Assembly (NCBI RefSeq): GCF_017881085.1
Contig: NZ_JADGRI010000008.1
Span: 1-37,423 of the forward strand
Length of the DNA stretch: 37,423 nt
Origin: Bradyrhizobium sp.
GTDB lineage: Bacteria > Pseudomonadota > Alphaproteobacteria > Rhizobiales > Xanthobacteraceae
Reading direction: 5' to 3'
Under the pieces are notes generated by a model. The model did not search any database. It was not told the DNA's origin and was given only the letters and a program-made list of their open reading frames with translations. The first letter of the stretch is position 1; each line of letters begins with the position of its first letter. Positions 8,938 through 16,402 of the stretch are shown piece after piece. Made by a program: the position numbers and the translations under genes.

Positions 8938-9596
8938 CAGGCCGGCTCCAGATAGGGCTCCCAGGCGTCGACTGAAACCTTCAGTGTCGGATCGGACGCC
9001 TCGCCCCACAGTTCGCGGCCGCCGAACGTCACGGTGTAAAGCCATTGCGGGTTTTCGCCGGCGCCGGTGGAATTGCTGTCGGGAAAGACATGACAGCCGA
9101 GCACGCGTTCGACGCCGCCGCTATGGCCACGCACGTAGCGCGGCAGCCGCGTATGGGTCGGCGGATGGATCATTTTCGCCCGCACGCGATCGCCGGCAGC
9201 GAAGCGGGCAGGGCTCACCGCCTCGCGTTCGGTCGGTCCGCCCCGATGCAGCATGGCGGCTACTCCGTCACGCGTCAGCGTCTTCGTCACCGGCTTTGCC
9301 GGATGCAGCGGCTTTGCGGCCTCGATTTCATCCGATGCGACGAGGCCGCGCTCCAGCATCAGCCGCTCGAGGCCGGCGAGCCAGATCTGGTAATAGCTCA
9401 TGGCGAGATAGTCCGCGGGCGGACGATCCTCGCGGGCGAAGCGCGACATGTCGATGTTCCAGCCGCCGGGCATCGCCATCGCCAGCGTGAGCGCAAAGGC
9501 GCGCCGTTCCCACTCGGCATGAAACACCGGCTCGTCCGGTTCCGGCTGCACCGGACCGGACCATGCCACGCCGCCCATGTCGTGCGCGCCATCCAT
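8937..9596 (-). CDS. nthB: Nitrile hydratase beta subunit
   Basis: A 219-residue beta subunit of the alpha/beta enzyme that hydrates nitriles to amides. Family features are the N-terminal MDGAHDMGG motif, the central helical part (YYQIWLAGLERLM), and the C-terminal SH3-like barrel with GDRVRAK, THTRLPRYVRGHSG and the ELWGEASDP segment. ATG 9596 is chosen because it shares one base with the alpha stop, the same TGATG arrangement as at the next junction; GTG at 9599 is an in-frame alternative. It lies between alpha and accessory genes in a three-gene minus-strand operon. Confidence 0.94.
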   Translation of the reverse strand: MDGAHDMGGVAWSGPVQPEPDEPVFHAEWERRAFALTLAMAMPGGWNIDMSRFAREDRPPADYLAMSYYQIWLAGLERLMLERGLVASDEIEAAKPLHPAKPVTKTLTRDGVAAMLHRGGPTEREAVSPARFAAGDRVRAKMIHPPTHTRLPRYVRGHSGGVERVLGCHVFPDSNSTGAGENPQWLYTVTFGGRELWGEASDPTLKVSVDAWEPYLEPA

Positions 9597-10228
9597 CACG
9601 CGACCTCGTGGGGCTGCTTCGGCAATCCCGTGCCGATCATGCTGTCGCGGGTGACGAGGTCGGCGAGGCGCTCTTCGCTCCAGCCTTCGGTGCCGGCGGG
9701 GCGCATCGGCAGCACGAGATAACGGATTTCCGCGGTCGAGTCCCAGACCCGAATCTCCGTGCCCGCGGGCAGCTCAAAACCGAAATCGCGAAGCACGCCG
9801 CGCGGATCCTTCACCGCCTTGGAGCGATAAGGCGCCGACTTGTACCAGACCGGCGGCAGCCCAAGCACCGGCCAAGGATAGCAGGAGCACAGCGTGCACA
9901 CGACCATGTTATGGAGGACAGGCGTGTTCTCGACGGCCACGATGTGTTCGCCCTGACGCCCGGCATAACCGAGTTCCAATATCGCCGGCGTCGCATCCGT
10001 GATGAGGCGGGCACGATAGGCCGGATCGGCCCAGGCGCGGGCCACGACGCGCGCGCCGTTGCGCGGTCCGACCTTGGTCTCGTAAGTCTCGATCAGAAGA
10101 TCGAGCGCGGCCGGATCAACGTAGCCCTTTTCGGTCAGAACGGTTTCGAGCGCGCGCACCCGCAATTCGGTCTCGGACAATTCCGAATGATCGTGGTCGT
10201 GATCATGATTGTGGTGATGGCCGGTCAT
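9596..10228 (-). CDS. nthA: Nitrile hydratase alpha subunit, cobalt type
   Basis: A 210-residue catalytic subunit. The metal claw is C111-T-L-C114-S-C116-Y; threonine after the first cysteine and tyrosine after the last are the cobalt-type pattern (iron enzymes have CSLCSCT). C114 and C116 are the cysteines normally oxidised to sulfinate and sulfenate. The N-terminus is unusually histidine-rich: residues 4-14 read [11 protein letters not shown], a possible metal-gathering tail. The start at 10228 is the ATG directly before this tail; the upstream open frame has no family similarity. It is first gene of the alpha-beta-accessory operon. No amidase or cobalt transporter gene is visible nearby. 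Confidence 0.95.
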   Translation of the reverse strand: MTGHHHNHDHDHDHSELSETELRVRALETVLTEKGYVDPAALDLLIETYETKVGPRNGARVVARAWADPAYRARLITDATPAILELGYAGRQGEHIVAVENTPVLHNMVVCTLCSCYPWPVLGLPPVWYKSAPYRSKAVKDPRGVLRDFGFELPAGTEIRVWDSTAEIRYLVLPMRPAGTEGWSEERLADLVTRDSMIGTGLPKQPHEVA

Positions 10229-10402
10229 ACCCCAAAGGATAGGCGAAATGTTCCGGTGATGTCGAGATGCGATGCAGCCTGCGTGGTTCGGACAAACGGA
10301 GTTTGATTGCAATTTCAGCCCTGTCACACGGCCTCCGAGGAACGATCGCCCGGTTCGATCATTGCCGGACCGGGCGGGGCGCCACGCCAGGAGAAGCGAT
10401 CC

Positions 10403-10963
10403 ATGCAACTCGACAACAAGAAAATAGCCATTCTCGCCACCAACGGTTTCGAGCAGTCGGAACTCGAAGTTCCCCGCGACAGCCTGAAAGCCGCCGGTGC
10501 CACCGTTCACGTGATTTCGCTTGACCCAGGCGAAATCAGGGGATGGGACAAGAAGGACTGGGGCCGGCCGGTCAGGGTCGACAAGACACTCAACGAGGTT
10601 TCAGCCGACGAATACGATGCGCTGGTGCTGCCGGGCGGGCAGATCAATCCCGACCTGCTGCGGGTGGAACCGAAGGCGCTTTCCTTCATCAAGGACATCT
10701 TCAATCAGAAGAAGATCGTCGCCGCGGTCTGCCACGCGCCGTGGCTTCTGATCGAAACCGGCATCGCCAAGGGCCGGAAGATGACCTCCTATCAGTCGAT
10801 CAAGACCGATGTCATGAACGCGGGCGCGAAATGGGAGGATTCCGAGGTCGTGGTCGACAATGGCGTGATCACCTCGCGCAACCCCGGCGACCTCGAGGCG
10901 TTCAGCGCCAAGATCATCGAAGAGGTGCGGGAAGGCAAACACACCCAACGTAGCGCGGCCTAA
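10403..10963 (+). CDS. DJ-1/PfpI family protein (YraA/YhbO-like)
   Basis: A 186-residue class I glutamine-amidotransferase-like protein. It has the PfpI acidic motif [10 protein letters not shown] (about 15-24), the strand [14 protein letters not shown], and the nucleophile elbow [10 protein letters not shown] with C110-H111. Relatives include intracellular PfpI peptidase and E. coli YhbO/YajL-type stress proteins with chaperone or deglycase-like activity; which applies here cannot be told. ATG 10403 is preceded by CAGGAGAAG at good spacing. It is divergent from the nitrile hydratase operon across about 175 bases. Confidence 0.9.
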   Translation: MQLDNKKIAILATNGFEQSELEVPRDSLKAAGATVHVISLDPGEIRGWDKKDWGRPVRVDKTLNEVSADEYDALVLPGGQINPDLLRVEPKALSFIKDIFNQKKIVAAVCHAPWLLIETGIAKGRKMTSYQSIKTDVMNAGAKWEDSEVVVDNGVITSRNPGDLEAFSAKIIEEVREGKHTQRSAA

Positions 10964-10979
10964 CCGCCGGCACCGGCGG
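10964..10979 (+). terminator. GC-rich hairpin directly after the PfpI stop
   Basis: CCGCCG / CGGCGG with a four-base loop begins on the base after the stop codon. There is no T-run, so it is at best a weak terminator or an RNA-stabilising stem between this gene and the convergent anti-sigma gene. Confidence 0.3.
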
Positions 10980-11067
10980 AGCGGCCACTTCGCCGGTGGG
11001 CCACGGAGCCCGGGCGGCCCCGTGCAGGGCGGTGCGATGGTTAGATGATGCGCAATTGCTTTCGCGC

Positions 11068-11811
11068 TTAGTTGGCGATGGGCTTGAGAGAGTCAGCTCC
11101 ACCTTGGCCGACCAGACTGTAACCCATGCCGTCGTCAGCCCACGTAAAGCCGGAAATGCCACGCTCCGACTGTGGTGCCATTGGGGCGCCCTGCTCAGTG
11201 AGCATCGGACGTGCCAGCACCACCAACCGCGTTCCCCGGTCGTCATCGTACATGAACATCGCAGCAGGGCCGTGTGACGTCGCAATCAAGCGTCCACCCA
11301 TCAGGCGATAGCCCGCAGCTGTCAGATCCGGCACCTTGACCGGTTGACGCAGACGGTTGGATACCCACTGCACAAGCTGCGCGCTGTCGGACGCCCTGAT
11401 TTCCACCGGACGGAGATGATCTGGCGCATATACGTTATAGGAATAGGCCGCTTCTTGAGCGAGCGCCGCCAACCCCCCGCCGGAGGTCTGCACGGCGCCG
11501 CGAATTGCCCAGCCACCAAGCGCTCCGATGCTTATCAACAGAATGGCCGCGACCGCCCACCAGGTCGGCACGGTTCGCCGCCGGCGGTTCTCGATGATCC
11601 GCGCCAGATTGAGCCGCGGTGGCAAGGGTTCGTCCGCAATGCCGGCCAGGGCGGCGCGCATCAGATCGCGCTCATTCGTGTAGCCGGCGATACGCTCGGC
11701 CACATCCGGATGGCCGTCAAGGTAGGCGGCCACTTCCGCCCGGCGCTCCGGTTCCAGAACGCAGTCCACGTAGGCGTGGAGATCGTCTTCTGTAATCGGT
11801 CGATGGCTCAT
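11068..11811 (-). CDS. Membrane-anchored anti-sigma factor
   Basis: A 247-residue protein with the N-terminal anti-sigma helical domain (TEDDLHAYVDCVLEPERRAEVAAYL, about 7-31). One membrane segment follows (about 82-103, TWWAVAAILLISIGALGGWA), then a periplasmic part of about 140 residues ending in a small domain (FTWADDGMGYSLVG). This is the RsiW-like layout: the cytoplasmic domain holds the sigma factor and the outer part senses the signal. The full HxxxCxxC zinc motif is not present, although H12 and C17 are. The start overlaps the sigma factor stop by 4 bases (ATGA), so the two are made in ratio. The signal it senses is unknown. Confidence 0.88.
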   Translation of the reverse strand: MSHRPITEDDLHAYVDCVLEPERRAEVAAYLDGHPDVAERIAGYTNERDLMRAALAGIADEPLPPRLNLARIIENRRRRTVPTWWAVAAILLISIGALGGWAIRGAVQTSGGGLAALAQEAAYSYNVYAPDHLRPVEIRASDSAQLVQWVSNRLRQPVKVPDLTAAGYRLMGGRLIATSHGPAAMFMYDDDRGTRLVVLARPMLTEQGAPMAPQSERGISGFTWADDGMGYSLVGQGGADSLKPIAN

Positions 11812-12335
11812 GTCACGCTCCGCAATTGCACGGGACGCGTCGATCCACTGTTCGCAGGTCCCTCAATTTCTCGATGCAGTCTTTCGCGCGCTCGGGAGAG
11901 GCGCGACATCACAGTTCCGATGGGAACGTCAAGCACCTTGGCGGCCTCGGCGTAGGACAATTCTTCGACCGCGACGAGCAAAAGCACCGAGCGCTGGTCC
12001 TCAGGAAGCTTCGCAAGCCGGTCAAGGACATCTTGATACATCAGCGTTTTTTCCTGCACGGCGTCTTGCTCCAGATCACCCTCGGTGGCCGCATCGAGTG
12101 CCACGTGTTGTCCGCGCGTCGCCAACTGGCGGAACTGGCTCACCGCCAGGTTGTGCAATATCGCGAATAACCAGGGACGGAGCTCTCCTTCACGGCGTTG
12201 GTGCCAGCGGCTCACGGCTCGCTCGAGACAATCCTGCACGAGATCGTCGGCCGTCGCGGAATTGCGGACCAGCGCCCGCGCGTAGCGGCGCAGCGCCGGG
12301 ATCAGCGGTTCGATCGAGAGCCGCATCTCATTCAT
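11808..12335 (-). CDS. ECF-type RNA polymerase sigma factor
   Basis: A 175-residue sigma factor with only regions 2 and 4. Region 2 includes ALRRYARALVRNSATADDLVQDCL and RPWLFAILHNLAVSQFR. Region 4 includes LPEDQRSVLLLVAVEELSYAEAA and the helix-turn-helix VPIGTVMSRLSRARERL. It overlaps its anti-sigma gene by 4 bases. It lies 46 bases behind the secreted beta-propeller gene, and the whole four-gene unit appears to be read from one promoter at 14371-14398. That promoter matches the sigmaE-type GGAAC / GTCTA pattern, so the factor probably drives its own operon. It is not the EcfG general-stress system, since no phyR or nepR is seen beside it. Confidence 0.92.
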   Translation of the reverse strand: MNEMRLSIEPLIPALRRYARALVRNSATADDLVQDCLERAVSRWHQRREGELRPWLFAILHNLAVSQFRQLATRGQHVALDAATEGDLEQDAVQEKTLMYQDVLDRLAKLPEDQRSVLLLVAVEELSYAEAAKVLDVPIGTVMSRLSRARERLHREIEGPANSGSTRPVQLRSVT

Positions 12336-12381
12336 GGCTGGCTCCGGCCGGATGCGCGGCAGGGAAGAGCAGGGCGTGCGA

Positions 12382-13842
12382 TCACGGGGCCTGAACCTGG
12401 ACGGCCTCCCCGAATTTCGAAGAGTCGCCTGGCGCGATCACAAGATAGCGGCGTTCGGAGCTGGCAGAACCCTGAACGATCTGACGAATGGGGCCAGCTG
12501 CATTGACGATAGCGCTGCCCGCCGGGTTCGTCATGAATGCTGCAAGCGGTTGCACCGATCCGCCGCCGTCGGCCTTTTGCGCAAGCGCGAGGATGTAGCG
12601 CTGCTTCGGTTCAAGGCCCGTTACCGAAGCCTGGAGAACCTGGATCAGCCCCTGGTCGAACAGCGAAATATTAGTCGCCGGCTTTCCTGGTCCAGGGTCC
12701 GACTTCAAGGCAAGCGCCAATTGGGCGACTTGGCCCGCAACACCAAGGGGGACCAGATTTGCGCGGTTGTCCGGGTCAGCGGCATTTGGCACATAGGCGA
12801 TGGCTTGCGGAGCCTGGCCAATCGGAATGGTCGCAACCACCGTGTTGGTTGCAGTGTCGATCGCGGCCAGCGCATCGTCGTTTTCCAAACCGATGTAGAT
12901 GCGGGTGCCGTCGCCGGACGGCCAGACGCCATGCGGAAGCTTGCCCACGGGGATCGTGGCGACTTGCGAGAAATCGTCGGTGCGGAACACGCTGACTTCA
13001 TTCCTTCCGCCGACGGTGACGTAAGCAAACGTCCCTTTCGCCGTTCGGGCAAAGTTGACGTGGTTGGTGATGGCCCCGGTGTCGATCGTCTTGATCAGGC
13101 TGAATGGTGGCCTGGCGTCGAACACCTGCGTCTTGCCGATATCCTTGAGTGTGAACCAGACTTGATCGCCGTCGGGCGTGGCTGCGATGTTAGGGCAGAA
13201 CGGACTTTCCTGCTTCACCCGCGCAACAATGCCGTGGTCCGCCACCGAGACGACGTCGGTCTCCGGACTGAACGACGAGCAGATGTAGCCGTACTTCCCG
13301 TCCGGCGAGAAAATCTGCATGCCGGGGCCATTCGGCGTCACGATGCGCGTCTTCTCTGCAAAGCTTTGTGCATCAAGCACCGAGATGTAGTTCTCGCCGC
13401 GGACGGTTACCCAGACTTCCGTGCCGTCGGGCGTAAAGAACGCCTCGTGGGGCGAGCGCCCGACATAGGTCACATGCTTCACGGTGTTGGTCGCGGTGTC
13501 GACAAACGTCACCGAATTCGAGCCGATCGAGACCACCGCGAGGGTGTGGTGATCGGGCGAAAAGCCCATGCCATGAACGAGAACTTGCCCTCTGTAGAGC
13601 GGGCTGAAATTGCCGGGTTGCGGGTCGCCGAGGCGAATCACGCCTAGCAGCTTGTTGTCGACAGGATCGGTGACGGACACCGTGTTCGAGAATTGCTCGG
13701 CAGCGTAGACCCGGTCGCGGTGACTCATCGGGATGTCAGGCGCCGACGCGGCGCCCGGTGCCTGGCCGGCCAGCGCCGTGGCCGACGGTGCGAGAATCGT
13801 GGCCGCCAGCAGTAGACTGGCCTTAAGAAGCGAACGCTGCAT
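12382..13842 (-). CDS. Secreted YVTN/YncE-type beta-propeller protein
   Basis: A 486-residue protein with a signal peptide (basic start, then LLLAATILAPSATALA) and repeated propeller blades. Each blade shows a pattern such as SPDHHTLAVVSIGSNSVTFVDT, TPDGTEVWVTVRGENYISVLD or SGDGTRIYIGLENDDALAAIDT. The last 120 or so residues (from about 365) are a separate domain (LEPKQRYILALAQKADGGG...) that I cannot name. It should act in the periplasm or at the cell surface. GGAGA precedes the ATG, and the gene starts 9 bases after the DUF305 stop, so the two are co-transcribed. YncE-like propellers bind varied ligands; no specific substrate can be assigned. Confidence 0.85.
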   Translation of the reverse strand: MQRSLLKASLLLAATILAPSATALAGQAPGAASAPDIPMSHRDRVYAAEQFSNTVSVTDPVDNKLLGVIRLGDPQPGNFSPLYRGQVLVHGMGFSPDHHTLAVVSIGSNSVTFVDTATNTVKHVTYVGRSPHEAFFTPDGTEVWVTVRGENYISVLDAQSFAEKTRIVTPNGPGMQIFSPDGKYGYICSSFSPETDVVSVADHGIVARVKQESPFCPNIAATPDGDQVWFTLKDIGKTQVFDARPPFSLIKTIDTGAITNHVNFARTAKGTFAYVTVGGRNEVSVFRTDDFSQVATIPVGKLPHGVWPSGDGTRIYIGLENDDALAAIDTATNTVVATIPIGQAPQAIAYVPNAADPDNRANLVPLGVAGQVAQLALALKSDPGPGKPATNISLFDQGLIQVLQASVTGLEPKQRYILALAQKADGGGSVQPLAAFMTNPAGSAIVNAAGPIRQIVQGSASSERRYLVIAPGDSSKFGEAVQVQAP

Positions 13843-13851
13843 TTTCTTCTC

Positions 13852-14337
13852 CTACTTGCTGCCTTCTGGAGACATATCCATGTGGTGATGCGGATTTCCG
13901 GCCGCGGTAGCGGCCCGGTCTGGCTGCGTCGGGGCGGGCAGGGAGGCCGTGACTTGCTCGCCGATCGCCAGTTTCATGGTGGCGATCTCCTGCATCTGGT
14001 CGATGATGATTTCCTGGGCGATTCGTCGAAGCTGCTCGCTCTTTCCATAGCGCAGTTCGATCACCGCCATGTCGATTGCTCCTTGATGATGCGGAGCCAT
14101 CATGGCAACGAAATCCCGGTCGATGTCGCCGCTCGGCTTTGCCGCCATACCGTTCATCATTTTCTCCATCGCGGCTTCGTTTTCCCGGAGAAATGGACCT
14201 TCTTCGCCGGCGGAGGTCGCATCGACCGACCGTGTGGAACGATGCGCTTCATGCGCCAGGACGAGAGGGGGCATGGCCAACGTGAGAACCACGCGAAAAA
14301 CCATCATCCCGAGGCAGGTTTTGAGAAATTGCAACAT
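13852..14337 (-). CDS. Exported DUF305 protein, Met/His-rich
   Basis: A 161-residue exported protein with a hydrophobic N-terminal segment (about 9-28, ending LVLAHEAH). It has the DUF305 signature MMAPHHQGAIDMA (79-91) and the paired helix EIIIDQMQEIATM (109-121). The C-terminus holds HHHMDM. DUF305 includes cyanobacterial CopM-type periplasmic copper-binding proteins, and the methionine/histidine clusters fit metal binding, which is inference. ATG 14337 is preferred: GGAGA lies six bases upstream, and a sigmaE-like promoter at 14371-14398 would start transcripts near 14363, too close for the longer ATG at 14367. First gene of the sigma/anti-sigma operon. Confidence 0.87.
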   Translation of the reverse strand: MLQFLKTCLGMMVFRVVLTLAMPPLVLAHEAHRSTRSVDATSAGEEGPFLRENEAAMEKMMNGMAAKPSGDIDRDFVAMMAPHHQGAIDMAVIELRYGKSEQLRRIAQEIIIDQMQEIATMKLAIGEQVTASLPAPTQPDRAATAAGNPHHHMDMSPEGSK

Positions 14338-14370
14338 CCGTCGTCTCCGATCTCGTCTTGGGGTCATGGA

Positions 14371-14398
14371 GTAGACGGTCGATATCGAGAACTATTCC
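14371..14398 (-). promoter_or_regulatory. ECF (sigmaE-like) promoter for the DUF305-propeller-sigma-anti-sigma operon
   Basis: On the minus strand GGAATAG (14398-14392), a 15-base spacer and GTCTAC (14376-14371) match the sigmaE-type layout GGAACTT-N15-GTCTAA closely. The predicted start is about 8 bases on, some 25 bases ahead of the DUF305 ATG. No second copy of this pattern was noticed in the window. Confidence 0.55.
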
Positions 14399-14535
14399 GT
14401 TCATCGCGATCTTTTTTTGCCCGAACTCCGCTCCGAGCGGGCAAGGGCGTCGGCGTGATCGCAACGTTAAGGACGCCGGTGAACGCGGCCTATTCCCGGC
14501 CTACGGAGCTTTTCAGGTGAACGTGAAGGTCTCGA

Positions 14536-14600
14536 GCAGATCGATGCCGATCTGCCGTAGCCCGGGCGGAGCGGCCTCTGGGCCGGTTCGTCCCAGAGGC
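14536..14600 (+). promoter_or_regulatory. Two consecutive perfect hairpins upstream of the outer-membrane-type gene
   Basis: The first stem is GCAGATCG (14536-14543) / CGATCTGC (14548-14555) with loop ATGC. The second is GCCTCTGGG (14574-14582) / CCCAGAGGC (14592-14600) with a nine-base loop. Both lie in the 322-base gap between the DUF305 start and the gene at 14660. No T-run follows. They may structure the leader of that gene; function unknown. Confidence 0.45.
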
Positions 14601-14659
14601 TGCTTGCCATCGAGACGATTCTGCCTGTGCCGGGGCGAAGACTCAGCTAGCCTTCCCGG

Positions 14660-15421
14660 ATGGGGTTCACGGGGCTACGTGCCATATCCGCCGCGACGGC
14701 GGCTGTTCTGGTGTTGCTGGCGGCGGGCGAGGCGCGGGCGGCCAATGGCGCCTATGCGGTCGATGCCGCCGATATCTCCGAAGCCGGATCGTGCAAGGTC
14801 GAAAGCTGGATTTCGACCGCAACCAACACTGATCTTTCAGCCGTGGCCAATCCATCATGCGTTGTCGATATCTTCAGGCCGGTCGAATTGACCTTGCAGA
14901 CCAATCGGTCCCGCAGCGATGGAGACTGGAGCACCACGATCGCTCCCAAGGCCAAGACCAATCTCGTTCCAACCGGCATCGGAAGGTTTGGTTTTTCATT
15001 CTACGCGGGCGGCTCGTTCGATGCGCTGACCGGGGAGAACCTCACGGCGTTCGCGGTAGTGCCGGCAACGTTCCGGCTTTCCGAGACCATGCGGATCAAT
15101 ATCAATGGCGGCTGGCTCTGGGACCGCACGGTCGACCGGCATTATCTGACCTATGGCCTCGGATTCGACTGGAAATTCACCGATGTGCTGCAATGGACCA
15201 TCGAGGCATTCGGTCAGGCCGGCGCGTCCGATATCCCGAGCGTGGTTCAGCCGCGGTTTCAAACCGGCGTGCGTTACCGGCCCAACGAGATCTTCTCGAT
15301 CGACCTAATCTATGGCCACAACATCACGGGCGAAAACGCCAACTGGATCACGCTCGGAACCACCATCCGCTTTCCCGTGCCGGAGGGAAGACCCGCGCGC
15401 GAGCGGACCGGCCATTTATGA
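14660..15421 (+). CDS. Outer-membrane beta-barrel-like protein, unknown function
   Basis: A 253-residue protein with a clear signal peptide (about 1-28, AATAAVLVLLAAGEARA before the cut). The mature part is rich in alternating hydrophobic/polar strands with aromatic residues (FGFSFYAGGSF, LTYGLGFDWKF, QTGVRYRPNEIFSIDLIYGHNI, WITLGTTIRF), as in small outer-membrane barrels. C44 and C67 could form a disulfide. I do not recognise a named family. Its stop overlaps by 4 bases an in-frame ATG of the crotonase gene behind it, so the two may be co-expressed. Two hairpins lie in its leader. Confidence 0.7.
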   Translation: MGFTGLRAISAATAAVLVLLAAGEARAANGAYAVDAADISEAGSCKVESWISTATNTDLSAVANPSCVVDIFRPVELTLQTNRSRSDGDWSTTIAPKAKTNLVPTGIGRFGFSFYAGGSFDALTGENLTAFAVVPATFRLSETMRININGGWLWDRTVDRHYLTYGLGFDWKFTDVLQWTIEAFGQAGASDIPSVVQPRFQTGVRYRPNEIFSIDLIYGHNITGENANWITLGTTIRFPVPEGRPARERTGHL

Positions 15422-15459
15422 GCTATCGTTGCGAAGAACAACGCGCAGGGAGCAAGGGT

Positions 15460-16266
15460 GTGGCGGACTTTGTGACGATCGAAAAGGGCCTCGGACCGGA
15501 GGGGCGCATCGCGGTGGTGCGCTTCGACCGCGGCGACGGCATCAACGCGCTGTCGCCGGAAGCGCTGCGGCAGCTCACCGATGCCGCGCGCAGCTTCGAG
15601 GATGATGCCGGCACCTCGGTCGTGGTGCTCACCGGCGGCAAGGATGCGTTCAGCGCGGGCTTCGACCTCAAGGACCCCGAAGGCCGCGCACGGCGGACCA
15701 TGGACCTCGGCGCGTTACGCCGGCACCTCAAGCTGGGGCCGCGTCTCACCCACGCCTGGCACGAGATGGAGCAGATCACGATCGGCGCCATCGAAGGCTT
15801 TTGCGTCGGCGGCGGCGTGGCGCTGGCGGTGGCGCTGGATTTTCGGGTCATGGGCCGCGATGCCCATCTGCGGGTGCCCGAGATCGGGCTCGGCATGAAC
15901 ATGAGCTGGCAGAGCATCCCGCGCATGCTGCATCTGATCGGACCGGCGCGCACCAAGCAGGCGGTGATCCTGGCCGACCAACGCATCTCGGCCGACGAGG
16001 CCTACGAATGGGGGCTGGTGGAGGAGGTGGCCGATCCCGGCTACGCCTTCGATGCGGCCATGGCGCTCGCCGCAAAAGTCGCCGCCCAACCGCCGCTGTC
16101 GGTCGCCATGACGAAATTGACCGTCAATCGGCTGGCGCACGCGCTCGACGACCTCGCCAGCCACATGGATGTCGACCAGTTCGCATTCGCCAGCATGAGC
16201 GAGGACCACAAAGAGGGTGTGGCGGCGTTCCTGGAGCGGCGCAAGCCGAGGTTCACCGGGCGGTAG
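15460..16266 (+). CDS. Enoyl-CoA hydratase/isomerase (crotonase) family protein
   Basis: A 268-residue crotonase-fold enzyme acting on acyl-CoA thioesters. Oxyanion-hole segments are AFSAGFDL (about 63-70) and IEGFCVGGGVAL (111-122). Aligned by spacing to rat enoyl-CoA hydratase, the first catalytic glutamate (E144) falls on A121, while the second (E164) is kept as E141 in VPEIGLG. This one-glutamate pattern is as in enoyl-CoA isomerases, so a plain hydratase is doubtful. Start: GTG 15460 has AGGGAG seven bases upstream and gives MADFVTIEKG. ATG 15418, which overlaps the preceding stop as ATGA, would add 14 residues and remains possible. Confidence 0.88.
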   Translation: MADFVTIEKGLGPEGRIAVVRFDRGDGINALSPEALRQLTDAARSFEDDAGTSVVVLTGGKDAFSAGFDLKDPEGRARRTMDLGALRRHLKLGPRLTHAWHEMEQITIGAIEGFCVGGGVALAVALDFRVMGRDAHLRVPEIGLGMNMSWQSIPRMLHLIGPARTKQAVILADQRISADEAYEWGLVEEVADPGYAFDAAMALAAKVAAQPPLSVAMTKLTVNRLAHALDDLASHMDVDQFAFASMSEDHKEGVAAFLERRKPRFTGR

Positions 16267-16402
16267 CGACGCGAGCATCCGCGGACCTTGCGGGCTCACG
16301 ACGACGGGGCGGGCTTCGTCGAGGCCAAATCTCCTGCTAGGGTTCGATGCCGGCGGCTTCGGCCTGTCGAACTGTTCAAGCCACGAACCCGACGGGGAGC
16401 CA

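Noticed and set aside
10229..10402. Sigma54 (-24/-12) promoter for the nitrile hydratase operon
   Set aside because: Considered because of the ntr genes nearby, but no TGGCAC-N5-TTGC pattern was found on the minus strand.
10964..11067. Full rho-independent terminator between the PfpI and anti-sigma genes
   Set aside because: A good stem exists at 10964-10979 but no T-run follows on either strand, so only a weak call was made.
12334..13647. Open frame of about 437 codons opposite the beta-propeller gene
   Set aside because: Arginine/aspartate-rich composition typical of antisense shadows; the minus-strand gene has a signal peptide, ribosome site and clear repeats.
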